Part shown: one piece after another, positions 27,575 to 36,271 of the stretch | Layout of the letters: every line of letters starts with the position of its first letter | Numbering within the stretch: the first letter of the stretch is position 1 | Source: Streptomyces hygroscopicus subsp. hygroscopicus | GTDB taxonomy: Bacteria > Actinomycetota > Actinomycetes > Streptomycetales > Streptomycetaceae | Length of the DNA stretch: 64,000 nucleotides | Direction of reading: 5' to 3' | Assembly: GCF_001553455.1 (NCBI RefSeq) | Contig: NZ_BBOX01000022.1 | Location: 1-64,000, forward strand | Made by a program: the position numbers and the translations under genes | The notes under the pieces: model-generated | Told to the model about the DNA's origin: nothing | The model's database searches: none | What the model saw: only the letters and a program-made list of their open reading frames with translations

Positions 27575-29923
27575 TCAGTCGACGAGGTCGAGGGCGGCGG
27601 TGACGATGCTGTCGGTGTCGATGCCGTGGTAACGGTAGACGTCCTCGATCGAACCGCTCTGGCCGAACCGCGTCACGCCGAGGGTGGTGACGGGCGTGTT
27701 CCGGACCGCGCTCAGGAAGGCCAGCGTGTGCGGGTGGCCGTCCAGCACGGTGACCAGCGGGGTGGCTCGGTCGGCGGGGAAGACCTGGTCGAGGACCCAG
27801 TCGGGGTCCTGCGACAGGCCGCGGCGGGCCTGGAGCGCGCGGAAGAGCAGGTCCGGGCTGGTCACACAGACCACGTCGGCGCCGTGGCCGAGGGCGGCGA
27901 GCCGGTCGGCGGCGGCCAGGGCCTCCGGGACCAGGGCGCCCATGGCGGCGAGGGTCACCACCGGCTTCTCGTGCCGTCGCAGCCGGTAGGCGCCCGCGGT
28001 CACCTGCCGGCGGCGGCGCTCGCGGGCGGCCGGGTCGCCGGGCACGTCGGCCGCGGACTGGTCGACGGGCCGGGTGGACAGCCGCAGATAGGCCGAACTC
28101 CCTTCCGGCCGGCCCAGGTTGCCGAGTGCGGCGAGCAGACACCATTCGGTGTCGATGGCGAACGCGGGCTCATAGGTGACGCAGCCGGGCTGCTCGATGC
28201 CCAGCGAGGGTGTGGTGATCGACTGATGGGCGCCGCCCTCCGGGGCGAGCGTGACCCCGGACGGCGTGCCGACCAGGATCGACTGGCCGCCGGCGTAGAT
28301 GCCGAACGACCACGGCTCCAGGGCCCGGTTGACGAAGGGGTCGTAGACCACGCCGATCGGCAGCAGCGGCTGGCCCCAGCGGCTCCAGGTGGCACCCAGC
28401 TCGCCGAGCAGGCCGACCAGGTTGGTCTCCGCGATGCCCAGCTCCACATGCTGCCCGGTGGGCCGCTCCCGCCAGTGCAGGATCGTCTCGGCGTCGTCGG
28501 CGAACCAGTTGGGGCGCTCGGCCGGGGACCACACACCGACCTTGTTGAGCCAGCCGCCGAGATTGGTGGTGGAGCTGACGTCCGGGCTGACGGTGACGAT
28601 CCGGGCCGCCGCCTCCGGCGCCCGCCGGGTGAGATCCAGCAGGACGCGTCCGAGGGCCTGCTGGGTGTTGCCGGAGCCGGTCGGTGCCGGGCGGGCGAGG
28701 TCGGCGGGGACCGCGGGGGCCTGCAGCGCCGCGTGGCCGGGGCGGCGCAGCCGCCTGGCGGCCGCCGCGCACCGGGCCGCTTCCGGCGAGCCGCCGGGGA
28801 AGTTCGCCCATGGCCGGCCGGGGTCGGTTCCCAGGCGGTCGGCCAGTGTCCTCATCTGGTCGGCGGTCAGCAGTGAGGAGTGGTTCTGCGGGTGGCCTTC
28901 GGTGGGCAGCCCGTAGCCCTTCACCGTGTACGCGAAGATGACGGTCGGGCGGGTGTCGTCGACGCTGTCGAACGCCTCCGTCAGCGCGCCGATGTCGTGC
29001 CCTCCCAGATTGCGCAGCGCCGCCAGCAGTGAGGCGTCGTCCAGGGGGGCTATCAGGTCCGCGATCGGCCCGGCGGTGGAGCCGGTGCCGGGCAGGCGCT
29101 CCCGCAACTCCCCGGCCGAGCAGCGCAGCAGGCGCTGGTATTCGGGGTTGTCCATGGCGTCGATACGGGCGTGCAGGGCCTCGCCGCCCGGCCGCCCGAA
29201 CAGCTCCCGCAGCACGTTCCCGTACTTGAGGGTGATGACCTGCCAGCCGGCCGCGGCGAACATGCCCCGCAGCCGGTCCGCGGCGATGCCGGGGACGACC
29301 CGGTCCAGGGACTGCCGGTTCAGGTCCACGACCCACACCGCCTCGCCCAGACTGGGCACCATGGGGTCCTGGATCGCCTCCCAGATGGCGCCCTCGTCCA
29401 GCTCCGCGTCGCCCAGCAGGGAGTACTGCCGCCCCCGCCCGGCCCCGCCGAAGTGGCCCTCCACGTAGCGCCGGGCGAGGGCGCCCCACAGGGGGGCGGT
29501 GGCACCGATGCCGACCGAGCCCGTGGAGTAGTCGACCGGGTCGGGGTCCTTGGCCCGGCTGGGGTAGCTCTGCAGGCCGCCGAAGGCGCGCAGCGTGGTC
29601 AGGTAGGACTCGTCCAGCTCGCCCAGCAGGTAGTTGATCGCATGCAGCACCGGCGAGGCGTGGGGCTTGACCGACACCCGGTCCTCCGCGGTCAGCGCGT
29701 GGAACCACAGCGCCGTCATGATCGAGGTCATCGAGGCGCTGGACGCCTGGTGACCGCCGACCTTCAGCCCCGAGGGGTTCGGCCGCACCCGGTTGGCGTG
29801 GTCGATGATCGCGGTGGACAGCCACAGCACCCGCCGCTCGACCGCCTCCAGCACGGCGAGCTCCTCCAGCCCGCCGGGACCCGCACCGTCGACGTCGGAC
29901 GACCTCAGTTCCGTGACCACCAC
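27575..29923 (-). CDS. Pyruvate dehydrogenase E1 / transketolase-like ThDP enzyme
   Basis: A 782-residue thiamin-diphosphate enzyme with fused alpha and beta parts: GGHQASSASM and KPHASPVLHA early, the ThDP motif GDAELDEGAIWEA then NRQSLD, and a second domain with HVELGIAETNLVGLLGELG and APEGGAHQSI. This is the AceE (homodimeric E1)/transketolase pattern but about 100 residues shorter than AceE, and no E2 or E3 gene is nearby. GGAGGTGG precedes the GTG at 29923. The divergent Lrp gene probably controls it. The substrate is uncertain (pyruvate or another 2-oxoacid). Confidence 0.82.
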   Translation of the reverse strand: MVVTELRSSDVDGAGPGGLEELAVLEAVERRVLWLSTAIIDHANRVRPNPSGLKVGGHQASSASMTSIMTALWFHALTAEDRVSVKPHASPVLHAINYLLGELDESYLTTLRAFGGLQSYPSRAKDPDPVDYSTGSVGIGATAPLWGALARRYVEGHFGGAGRGRQYSLLGDAELDEGAIWEAIQDPMVPSLGEAVWVVDLNRQSLDRVVPGIAADRLRGMFAAAGWQVITLKYGNVLRELFGRPGGEALHARIDAMDNPEYQRLLRCSAGELRERLPGTGSTAGPIADLIAPLDDASLLAALRNLGGHDIGALTEAFDSVDDTRPTVIFAYTVKGYGLPTEGHPQNHSSLLTADQMRTLADRLGTDPGRPWANFPGGSPEAARCAAAARRLRRPGHAALQAPAVPADLARPAPTGSGNTQQALGRVLLDLTRRAPEAAARIVTVSPDVSSTTNLGGWLNKVGVWSPAERPNWFADDAETILHWRERPTGQHVELGIAETNLVGLLGELGATWSRWGQPLLPIGVVYDPFVNRALEPWSFGIYAGGQSILVGTPSGVTLAPEGGAHQSITTPSLGIEQPGCVTYEPAFAIDTEWCLLAALGNLGRPEGSSAYLRLSTRPVDQSAADVPGDPAARERRRRQVTAGAYRLRRHEKPVVTLAAMGALVPEALAAADRLAALGHGADVVCVTSPDLLFRALQARRGLSQDPDWVLDQVFPADRATPLVTVLDGHPHTLAFLSAVRNTPVTTLGVTRFGQSGSIEDVYRYHGIDTDSIVTAALDLVD

Positions 29924-30023
29924 AGACCACCTCCGCGATCAGCGCCATGCCCTAGAGATTTTCCTGTTGTGCCCCGTCAGTAGACAGGCAGCTCGTCAAC
30001 TGCACAAGATGTGTCTGCGCGAT

Positions 30024-30038
30024 TGAGCATTCTGCTCA
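30024..30038. promoter_or_regulatory. 15-bp palindrome, candidate Lrp/AsnC operator
   Basis: TGAGCA-TTC-TGCTCA is a perfect 15-bp inverted repeat in the divergent region between the E1-like gene and the Lrp gene, 36 bases before the Lrp start. Lrp/AsnC regulators typically bind palindromes of about this length next to their own promoters. Confidence 0.55.
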
Positions 30039-30074
30039 TATTCCATGCCAACGGAGAGGCGACGACCGAGCATC

Positions 30075-30575
30075 ATGAACAGTGAACGAGCCCTCGACGC
30101 CACGGACGCGCGGATCCTGCTCGCCCTCACCGCCCAGCCACGGGCCACCGTCGTCGCCCTGGCCGAGCAGCTGGGGCTGTCCCGCAACACCGTCCAGACG
30201 CGGGTGGCCAGAATGGAGCAGGGCGGCGCGCTGGCTTCCTTCGAACGCCGGATCACCCCCAACGCGCTGGGCCACCCGCTCACCGCGTTCGTCACCGCGC
30301 GGGTCGATCAGCACCGGCTGGCCGAGGTGTCCGAGGCGCTGGCGGGCATCGACGAGGTCGTGGAGGTCTTCGGCCTCAGCGGCGAGACCGATCTGCTCGT
30401 CCGGGTGGTCGCGGCGGACGCGGAGGACCTGTACCGGGTGGCGGGGCGGATCCTCGCCGTCCCCGGCATCGAACGCACGACGACGGCCCTGGCCATGCGC
30501 GAACTGGTGCCGCACCGCCTCACCCCGCTGCTGCGCCGCGCCGCGGGCGACGGCGGCCGGCAACCGGGGCGGTGA
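30075..30575 (+). CDS. Lrp/AsnC-family transcriptional regulator
   Basis: A 166-residue regulator: N-terminal helix-turn-helix (DATDARILLALTAQPRATV then LSRNTVQTRVARME) followed by the RAM/AsnC ligand domain (VTARVDQHRLAEV, GETDLLVRV, VPGIERTTTALAM). An ATG at 30045 would add ten residues but lacks a ribosome site. It faces away from the E1/transketolase-like gene, which it probably regulates in response to an amino or keto acid. Confidence 0.9.
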   Translation: MNSERALDATDARILLALTAQPRATVVALAEQLGLSRNTVQTRVARMEQGGALASFERRITPNALGHPLTAFVTARVDQHRLAEVSEALAGIDEVVEVFGLSGETDLLVRVVAADAEDLYRVAGRILAVPGIERTTTALAMRELVPHRLTPLLRRAAGDGGRQPGR

Positions 30576-30836
30576 CCGGATCGGCCCCGTTCGCGGGCGG
30601 GTGCCCTCGGCGTTCTTCGGCGGCCGGCCGGGCCTGACCGGTGTCCGACGACCCGGGCGCCGCCGCACCGCGTGCCGCCGTGCCGCCCGGTGCCGCTCCC
30701 CCGTGCCGCTCCCCGGCGCCGGAACAGCGGCACCCTCGGCGTTTCGGCCACCGTCGCTTCAGCCCCTGGCCCAGTGGCCGCACGGGTCGATGCACCCCGC
30801 ACGCTCCGGCGCGCGCTCAATCTCAGGACTACCAAC

Positions 30837-30959
30837 ACGACCGAAATACATGTGTTCGAAATTCCGGCCGGGTCGTTGAGCCGCAAGAGCAGCCACACGA
30901 CCGCCAAGGGGGACCACGTTGACTTCGGCCAGGACACCAGCACCTGCGACTCCCCATGA
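30837..30959 (+). CDS. Candidate 40-residue secreted or modified peptide (uncertain start)
   Basis: An open frame ends at TGA 30957-30959, one base before the ATG of the next small ORF. Codon use (GAA, ATA, ATT) is less GC-biased than around it. The peptide begins TEIHVFEIPAGSLS, continues through a Ser/His/Thr-rich stretch and ends DTSTCDSP. An AGGA at 30824-30827 sits 9 bases before ACG 30837, so the start may be non-AUG, mutated, or GTG at 30852. The leader-plus-Ser/Thr/Cys tail looks like a RiPP precursor; no homology is claimed. Confidence 0.35.
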   Translation, partial: TTEIHVFEIPAGSLSRKSSHTTAKGDHVDFGQDTSTCDSP

Positions 30960-30960
30960 C

Positions 30961-31104
30961 ATGGCACCGGATGCGGAGTACGCGCACCGCGACGGGTCCG
31001 GCCCCAGGGCCTCGGTGCGGACGATCACGGTCACCGTGGCGCGGTGGCTGCCCACACCGGCTCTCCGGCCGCTGAGCCGGCCCGGGCCGGGAGGCGCGCT
31101 GTGA
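30961..31104 (+). CDS. 47-residue ORF between the peptide frame and the ABC transporter
   Basis: ATG at 30961 follows the preceding stop by one base, and the TGA shares four bases with the transporter GTG at 31101. A TTG at 30919 behind a purine-rich AAGGGGGA is an alternative start inside the preceding frame. The product is Arg/Pro-rich (MAPDAEYAHRDG at the start, ending PGPGGAL) without a recognised domain. It may mainly couple translation to the transporter. Confidence 0.38.
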   Translation: MAPDAEYAHRDGSGPRASVRTITVTVARWLPTPALRPLSRPGPGGAL

Positions 31105-33089
31105 AGAGGTTCTTCGGACGCGTGCGGATGGCCGAGCCGGAGGTCTCCGACGCCGAACGGGAGCTGTTCGGCGGTCCTTTGCGCTATGACATGGGCTGGT
31201 CGGAACATGAGCGTGCCCGGCTCGACCTGACGATGGTGTCGGCTCTGCGCTCCATGCCGAGGCTGGTCGGGGCGACCTTGCGGATGGCGTGGCAGGCAGA
31301 CCGCCGCGCGCTGCTCACGGTCGCCATCAGCGAGATCGGACAGGGTCTCGCCGCGGCAGTCGGGTTGCTCGCGGTCAACGCCGTCATGCACGCGCTGCTC
31401 GGCTCCGGCACCACCGGGCAGCGGCTGCACGCGGTCCTCCCCGGGCTGCTCGCCGCCGCCGGAGCCGCCGTGGTCAACTCGGGCCTGGCCGGATGGTCCA
31501 CCTCGCGGGCGGGCCGGCTGGAACCGCTGGTCGAGCGGATCGCCACGACCCAGTACCTGGCCGCCGCCGCGTCCGTGGAGCTGGAGGCCATCGAGGACCC
31601 GGACTTCCGACGGCTGATCGACGTCGCCCAATACGGCGCCGGATCCGCCCGCCGCATGATCAGCGCCTGCGTGGCCGCCCTGAACGGGACCATCTCCCTG
31701 ATCTCCACGGCCGGCGTGCTCACCATCCTCCACCCGGTCCTGCTGCCGATGCTGATCCTGATCGCGGCGCCGCGCGGCTGGGGCGCGATGCGGGTGGCGC
31801 AGGAACGGTACGTGTCGGTGATGAGCTGGATCGAGCACGTGCGGGCCAGCCGCCTCATCGGCAACCTGCTCACCGAGCGCACGGCCGCCCAAGAGGTGCG
31901 TATCCACGCCGTCGGACCGTTCCTGCTCAGCCGCTACGAGCGGATGGCCGAGAGCGCCGAGGCCGAGCAGGAGCGCCTGGCCACCGGCAAAGCCGTCACC
32001 GAGTGGGTGGCCGCCGCGCTGTCCGGCCTCGCCATGGCGGCGACGTACGCGGCCATGTTCCTGCTGATCACGAGCGGGCACATGAGTCTGGCGGTGGCCG
32101 GGACCGCGGTCATCGCCGTCCGGTCCGGCTCGGCGAGCCTGGGCGCGCTGGTGATGAACGTCAACCAGCTGCACGAGGAGTCCCTCTACGTCCGCGACCA
32201 CGCCCGGTTCCTGGACGAGGCGGCACGCCACACCATCCCCAGCGGGGGCGATCCCGTCCCGGCACAGGTGAAGCAGGTCGTCCTCGACCGGGTCAGCTAT
32301 CGCTACCCGGGCCGTGAAGCCCCCGCCCTGGACGAGGTGTCCCTCACGCTGCCCATGGGCTCGGTCACCGCCGTGGTCGGCGAGAACGGCTCCGGCAAGA
32401 GCACGCTGATGAAGGTGTTGTCGGGCCTGTTGCTGCCGCAGAGCGGGACCGTGTTCTGGGGGAAGTCCGACATCGCTTCCCTGGACCGCTCCGACGTCTT
32501 CGACCGCGTCGCGCTGCTCACCCAGGACTTCCAACGCTGGCCCGTGACGGCGGCGTTGAACATCCGGATCGGCCGGACCAGCCGGGCAGCCGAACCGGAG
32601 GACCTTCAGCCGTCCGTGGACTACGCGGGTGCCGGAACGGTCATCGCGAAACTTCCCGACGGCCTGCGCAGCCTGCTGGCCCGGATGTTCCGCGGCGCGA
32701 GTGAACTGTCCGGCGGCGAGTGGCAGAAGATCGGCCTCGCCCGGACCCACTGGCGCAGCTCCACCTCGGATGCCGACGGCGTGCTCATCGTGGACGAGCC
32801 CACCTCCGCCCTCGACCCGGAAGCCGAGATCGCCGCTTTCGACCGCATCCGCCGGCTCGCCGCACCGAACCGGGCCGTCGTCCTGGTCACCCACCGCATG
32901 TCCGGCGTCCGCCACGCCGACCGCATCCACGTCCTGCACCACGGACGGCTCGTCGAACACGGCAGCCACAACGAGCTCATGGCCGCCCAAGGGCGCTACG
33001 CCGCGATGTTCGCGGCGCAGGCCGCCCAGTACGCCCCCACGGGCACCATCCCCCGCCCCGGCTCCCCCACCGTCACCGATCCCGCATGA
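31101..33089 (+). CDS. ABC transporter, fused membrane and ATPase domains (peptide-exporter-like)
   Basis: A 662-residue half-transporter: about 60 cytoplasmic residues, five or six hydrophobic segments between residues 70 and 340, then an ATPase with GENGSGKST (Walker A), ELSGGEWQKIGLAR (signature), VLIVDEPTSALD (Walker B) and LVTHRMSG. Such homodimeric exporters often accompany peptide natural products in Streptomyces. GGGAGGCGC precedes the GTG. The tightly packed small ORFs upstream suggest a peptide substrate; no maturation enzyme is present. Confidence 0.87.
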   Translation: MKRFFGRVRMAEPEVSDAERELFGGPLRYDMGWSEHERARLDLTMVSALRSMPRLVGATLRMAWQADRRALLTVAISEIGQGLAAAVGLLAVNAVMHALLGSGTTGQRLHAVLPGLLAAAGAAVVNSGLAGWSTSRAGRLEPLVERIATTQYLAAAASVELEAIEDPDFRRLIDVAQYGAGSARRMISACVAALNGTISLISTAGVLTILHPVLLPMLILIAAPRGWGAMRVAQERYVSVMSWIEHVRASRLIGNLLTERTAAQEVRIHAVGPFLLSRYERMAESAEAEQERLATGKAVTEWVAAALSGLAMAATYAAMFLLITSGHMSLAVAGTAVIAVRSGSASLGALVMNVNQLHEESLYVRDHARFLDEAARHTIPSGGDPVPAQVKQVVLDRVSYRYPGREAPALDEVSLTLPMGSVTAVVGENGSGKSTLMKVLSGLLLPQSGTVFWGKSDIASLDRSDVFDRVALLTQDFQRWPVTAALNIRIGRTSRAAEPEDLQPSVDYAGAGTVIAKLPDGLRSLLARMFRGASELSGGEWQKIGLARTHWRSSTSDADGVLIVDEPTSALDPEAEIAAFDRIRRLAAPNRAVVLVTHRMSGVRHADRIHVLHHGRLVEHGSHNELMAAQGRYAAMFAAQAAQYAPTGTIPRPGSPTVTDPA

Positions 33090-33307
33090 CCCGCTCGAAA
33101 GGCCCGGCGTGACGACTCCTCCCACCACCGCGCAGGAGCACGATCCCAACCGGCCGCGGCGTCACCCGCCGGCGAGCCGAGCTGCTCCTCTCCCCACCGC
33201 CCGCCCCGGCCTGGCGAGCCCTTTGCCGAGTCGGCTGAAGGTGGACACGTCCCCTGGCCGCCCAGCGCTGCTGATCCATCTGCCGGCCGTGCGGCACACT
33301 CCACTGC

Positions 33308-33790
33308 ATGGTGAGTCTGCACATCATCACACCCGATGACTGGCCGTTGTGGCAGGAGATCCGTGTTGCCGCCCTGACCGATGCGCCGCACGCGTTCAAA
33401 GCCCGGCTCGCCGACTGGCACAGGGGTGGCCAGGAGCAGTGGCGTGCCCGTCTGGCCATTCCCGGTGCCTACAACGTTGTCGCGCGGCAGGGCAGTCGGC
33501 CTGTCGGCCTGGTCAGGGGCATCCCCGTGGACAGCGAGACGAGTGAACTCAGGTCGCTGTGGGTCAGCCCCGAGGCGCGAGGCGACGGCGTCGGAGACCG
33601 GCTGATCGAAGCCGTCACGACGTGGGCCCTGCGCTCAGGCTCCACAACACTGAAGCTTGCGGTGATCCCAGGCAACGAGTCGGCCATCGCCCTCTACCGG
33701 CGCAACGGGTTCCTCGTCACCGACGAGCAAGGGGATCTGTTGCCCGACGGCGTAACCAGGGAACAGGTGATGGCCAAGAGACTTCGCTGA
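33308..33790 (+). CDS. GNAT-family N-acetyltransferase
   Basis: A 160-residue GNAT protein: SLHIITPDDWPLWQEIRVAAL start, LWVSPEARGDGVGDRLIEAV as the acetyl-CoA loop and NESAIALYRRNGF near the C terminus. Substrate unknown. No convincing ribosome site precedes the ATG, and the 218 bases between it and the transporter hold no other recognisable gene. Confidence 0.85.
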   Translation: MVSLHIITPDDWPLWQEIRVAALTDAPHAFKARLADWHRGGQEQWRARLAIPGAYNVVARQGSRPVGLVRGIPVDSETSELRSLWVSPEARGDGVGDRLIEAVTTWALRSGSTTLKLAVIPGNESAIALYRRNGFLVTDEQGDLLPDGVTREQVMAKRLR

Positions 33791-33832
33791 CCCCCAACGC
33801 CGTCACGTCTCGGGAACATTCCGGCCGGGCTG

Positions 33833-34140
33833 TCACCAACTGGCGAAACGCATGACCGCGTGCTGTCGCCAGCCGGCCCCGCCGCCGTCGTCCGCCTCTT
33901 CCTCTTCCCGGGTCTTCTGGTGCTGGTGGGCTGACCAGGCGGCGTTGTCCTGTCGGCAGCGGATGAGGTAGCGGGCGAACTGGCGGCGCTCGTCGGGGTC
34001 CCATCCGGCGGTGACGCGTTCAAAGGCGTCACGTTGTTCGGCGGCGAGGCGGCGGCGTTCGGCTTCCCCGGCCTGGGCCAGGACCTGCGGGCCGTCGAGC
34101 GCGGCAACGCCCTGCGACTCTTCCCCCGCCTCGCCTGAGC
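33833..34140 (-). pseudogene. MarR-family regulator remnant (C-terminal part)
   Basis: In the minus-strand frame ending at 33833, the segment LAQAGEAERRRLAAEQRDA followed by FERVTAGWDPDERRQFARYLIR is typical of the last helices of MarR regulators. The winged-helix DNA-binding part is missing; upstream the frame runs into the GGCACC-rich repeat and continues as low-complexity Ala/Gly. This looks like a truncated regulator beside the amidohydrolase remnant. Confidence 0.5.
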
Positions 34141-34154
34141 CCTGGCCCCCAACC

Positions 34155-34233
34155 CCGGCACCGGCACCGGCACCGAACCTGACACCGACCCCGGCACCGG
34201 CCCTGACACCGGCACCGGCCCCGGCACCGGCCA
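34155..34233. repeat. Low-complexity CCGGCA/ACACCG simple repeat
   Basis: About 80 bases made of near-identical 6-base units (CCGGCA with CTGACA and CCGACC variants). Every forward frame reads as Pro/Ala/Thr repeats. It marks the break of the MarR remnant and could arise by replication slippage. Confidence 0.75.
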
Positions 34234-34288
34234 CGCCGTCCCGGCAGCCGGCGGCGTCGCACAGACAGATCCCCGGAAGGAACCACGA

Positions 34289-34528
34289 ATGAGCATCAGG
34301 CACCTGACCGTCATCGACGGCACCGGCAGTGCGCCCCGCTCCGGCATGGACGTCACCATCGCCACCGGTCCGTTTCTCCGTGCCGCTCGCCGAACCCGGC
34401 GTACCCGGATCCGGGATCCGGGATCCGGGATCCGGGATCCGCGCCGCCTGACGCCTGCTCGGGAGGCCCAATCACGGACCGGGCCCCCTCCCCCCGGCAG
34501 CCCACCCGACACAGACCTCATACTGTGA
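34289..34528 (+). pseudogene. Amidohydrolase N-terminal remnant
   Basis: GGAAGGAA precedes ATG 34289, and the first 27 codons (IRHLTVIDGTG then GMDVTIATG) match the opening strands of amidohydrolase-superfamily proteins. The frame then enters a heptamer repeat of CCGGGAT and loses all similarity, with no HxH metal motif. The intact ribosome site suggests a once functional gene cut by deletion. Confidence 0.55.
34404..34438. repeat. Five-copy 7-bp tandem repeat (CCGGGAT)
   Basis: One CCCGGAT followed by four exact CCGGGAT units. A 7-base unit shifts the reading frame with every gained or lost copy; it lies exactly where the amidohydrolase frame degenerates. Confidence 0.85.
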
Positions 34529-34582
34529 CACGCGGCGCACGCGCCCCCCTTCGCAGTCTCTTCACCCCCCAAGGAACCGCCC

Positions 34583-36100
34583 GTGTCTTCCCCCCTCTCG
34601 ACGACCGGACCACGCGCCGCCCAGCCCGTGGCCGGCGCCCTGCAACGCAGCCTCAAGCGCTTCGACATCACGGCCATGGCCATCGCCGCGGTGCTCTCCT
34701 TCGACACCCTCGGGCAGATCGCCACCGGCGGCGGTGAGGCCGCCACCTGGACGGCGGTCATCGCCCTCTTCTTCCTCATCCCCTACGCCCTGCTGTTCGC
34801 GGAGACCGGCGCCGCGTTCCCCCAGGAAGGCGGCCCCTACGTATGGGTCAAGCTGGCCCTCGGCCGTCCGGCGGCCGCCCTCACGACCCTCATGTACTGG
34901 GTCACCAACCCCATCTGGCTGGGCGGCTCACTGGCCTTCCTCGCCGCGGAGACCTGGGACGGGTTCGTCTTCCACCTCGGCTCGGGCACGGTCGGCGACT
35001 ACGCCTTCAAGCTGCTGTTCGTCTGGATCGCCATCGCGACGGCCGTCGTCTCCCTGCGCCACGGCAAATGGATCACCACCGCGGGCGCGGCGATAAAGGT
35101 CCTGGCGCTCGCGGTGTTCACCCTCACGGCCGTGTTCTACGGGGTGCGGCACGGCTTCCACGGTCTGGCCGACGCCAGCTTCACCCCCACGACCGCCGGC
35201 TTCCTCGCCCTGGTGCCGGTCCTGCTGTTCGCCTACGTCGGCTTCGAGGCACCCAACGCCGCCGGTGAGGAGATGCACGACCCGCAGCGCGACGTGCCCA
35301 CCGCGCTCGGACGCTCCGCGGCCGTCGCGGCCTGCTGCTATCTGCTGCCGGTCCTCGCCCTCCTCGCCGTCGTACCCGCCCACCAGGTCACCGGCATCGG
35401 CGGCTTCATGGACGGCGCCCGCCTGGTCTTCAGCGTCTACGGCGGCGCGGCCGGCCCCCTGTTGAAGATCACCGCCGTCATGTTCGTCCTCGCTCTGCTC
35501 ACCCAGGGCAGCGCCTGGATGATCGTCAGCGACCGCATGCAGGCCATGGCCGCGGCCGACGGGGGCTTCTTCACCCGCGCCCTCGGCACCTTCCACCCGC
35601 GGCTCGGCACACCGGTGCGCACCAATCTGCTCTCCGGAGCCGTGGCCACGGTGTTCATGCTCGCCGCCATGCGGCTGGCGAACGGCGACGCGGCCGACGT
35701 GTTCGCCGTGGTCCTCACCGTCGCCGTCACCACCCTGCTGCTGTCCTACCTCGCCATCATCCCCGCGCTGGTACTTCTGCGGACCCGTCGGCCGGAGGTC
35801 CCGCGGCCCTATCGCGTCCCCTTCGGCACCCGCGGTTTCCTGCTCTGCGCGGGGCTCGTCTACGCGTGGATCCTGATCGGGTCGTGGTCGGCGCTCTTCC
35901 CCGGAGCCCTGGAACAGCTCTTCGGCATCGACTACGCCTTCCACGACGTCTGGGGCGTTTCCCGCGCCTCGTTCGAAACCTTCACCCTCGGTACCGTCGC
36001 CGCACTGCTGATCGTCGGTGTCATCGGCGTAGCGGTGGCCCGCCGGAGGGACGCGGTACGGGGTGCGGCCGTCGAGGGCGGTTTTCAGGGCGCCGGATGA
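34583..36100 (+). CDS. APC-superfamily amino acid permease
   Basis: A 505-residue integral membrane protein with about twelve hydrophobic segments. The start RFDITAMAIAAVLSFDTLGQIA and FAETGAAFPQEGGPYVWVKLALG are characteristic of APC amino-acid/polyamine transporters; FAYVGFEAPNAAGEEMHDPQRDVP is the conserved central segment. AAGGAA lies 7 bases before the GTG. Probably takes up or exchanges an amino acid or amine; the substrate is unknown. The 171 bases downstream hold no gene. Confidence 0.88.
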   Translation: MSSPLSTTGPRAAQPVAGALQRSLKRFDITAMAIAAVLSFDTLGQIATGGGEAATWTAVIALFFLIPYALLFAETGAAFPQEGGPYVWVKLALGRPAAALTTLMYWVTNPIWLGGSLAFLAAETWDGFVFHLGSGTVGDYAFKLLFVWIAIATAVVSLRHGKWITTAGAAIKVLALAVFTLTAVFYGVRHGFHGLADASFTPTTAGFLALVPVLLFAYVGFEAPNAAGEEMHDPQRDVPTALGRSAAVAACCYLLPVLALLAVVPAHQVTGIGGFMDGARLVFSVYGGAAGPLLKITAVMFVLALLTQGSAWMIVSDRMQAMAAADGGFFTRALGTFHPRLGTPVRTNLLSGAVATVFMLAAMRLANGDAADVFAVVLTVAVTTLLLSYLAIIPALVLLRTRRPEVPRPYRVPFGTRGFLLCAGLVYAWILIGSWSALFPGALEQLFGIDYAFHDVWGVSRASFETFTLGTVAALLIVGVIGVAVARRRDAVRGAAVEGGFQGAG

Positions 36101-36271
36101 GTGCGCGGCGGGTGCACCCGCGTGCGGCCGCTTCGCATCGGTGCCGACGGCGTGTTGAGGCGGCGCTCGGTACTGCCCCGGCCTGGGTGCTGACCGAGCC
36201 CCGGGCTGAGGGATGGCCGTCACGGTCGCGGGCGACGGGGCCTCCCCCTCCGTGTGCCGCCCGCTGTCGGC

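Noticed and set aside
28170..29948. 592-residue minus-strand frame overlapping the E1-like gene
   Set aside because: Arg/Gly/Ala-rich alternate frame; ThDP motifs lie in the other minus frame.
30759..33149. 796-residue minus-strand frame opposite the ABC transporter
   Set aside because: Low-complexity Gly/His/Asp/Val composition, no motif; the ABC ATPase on the plus strand explains the sequence.
33109..33339. Possible small gene after the ABC transporter
   Set aside because: GTG-started frame is Pro/Arg/Thr-rich, overlaps the GNAT start and shows no domain.
34155..34438. Repeats considered as a CRISPR array
   Set aside because: Units of 6-7 bases with no spacers; simple tandem repeats. No CRISPR array or cas gene was seen in the window.
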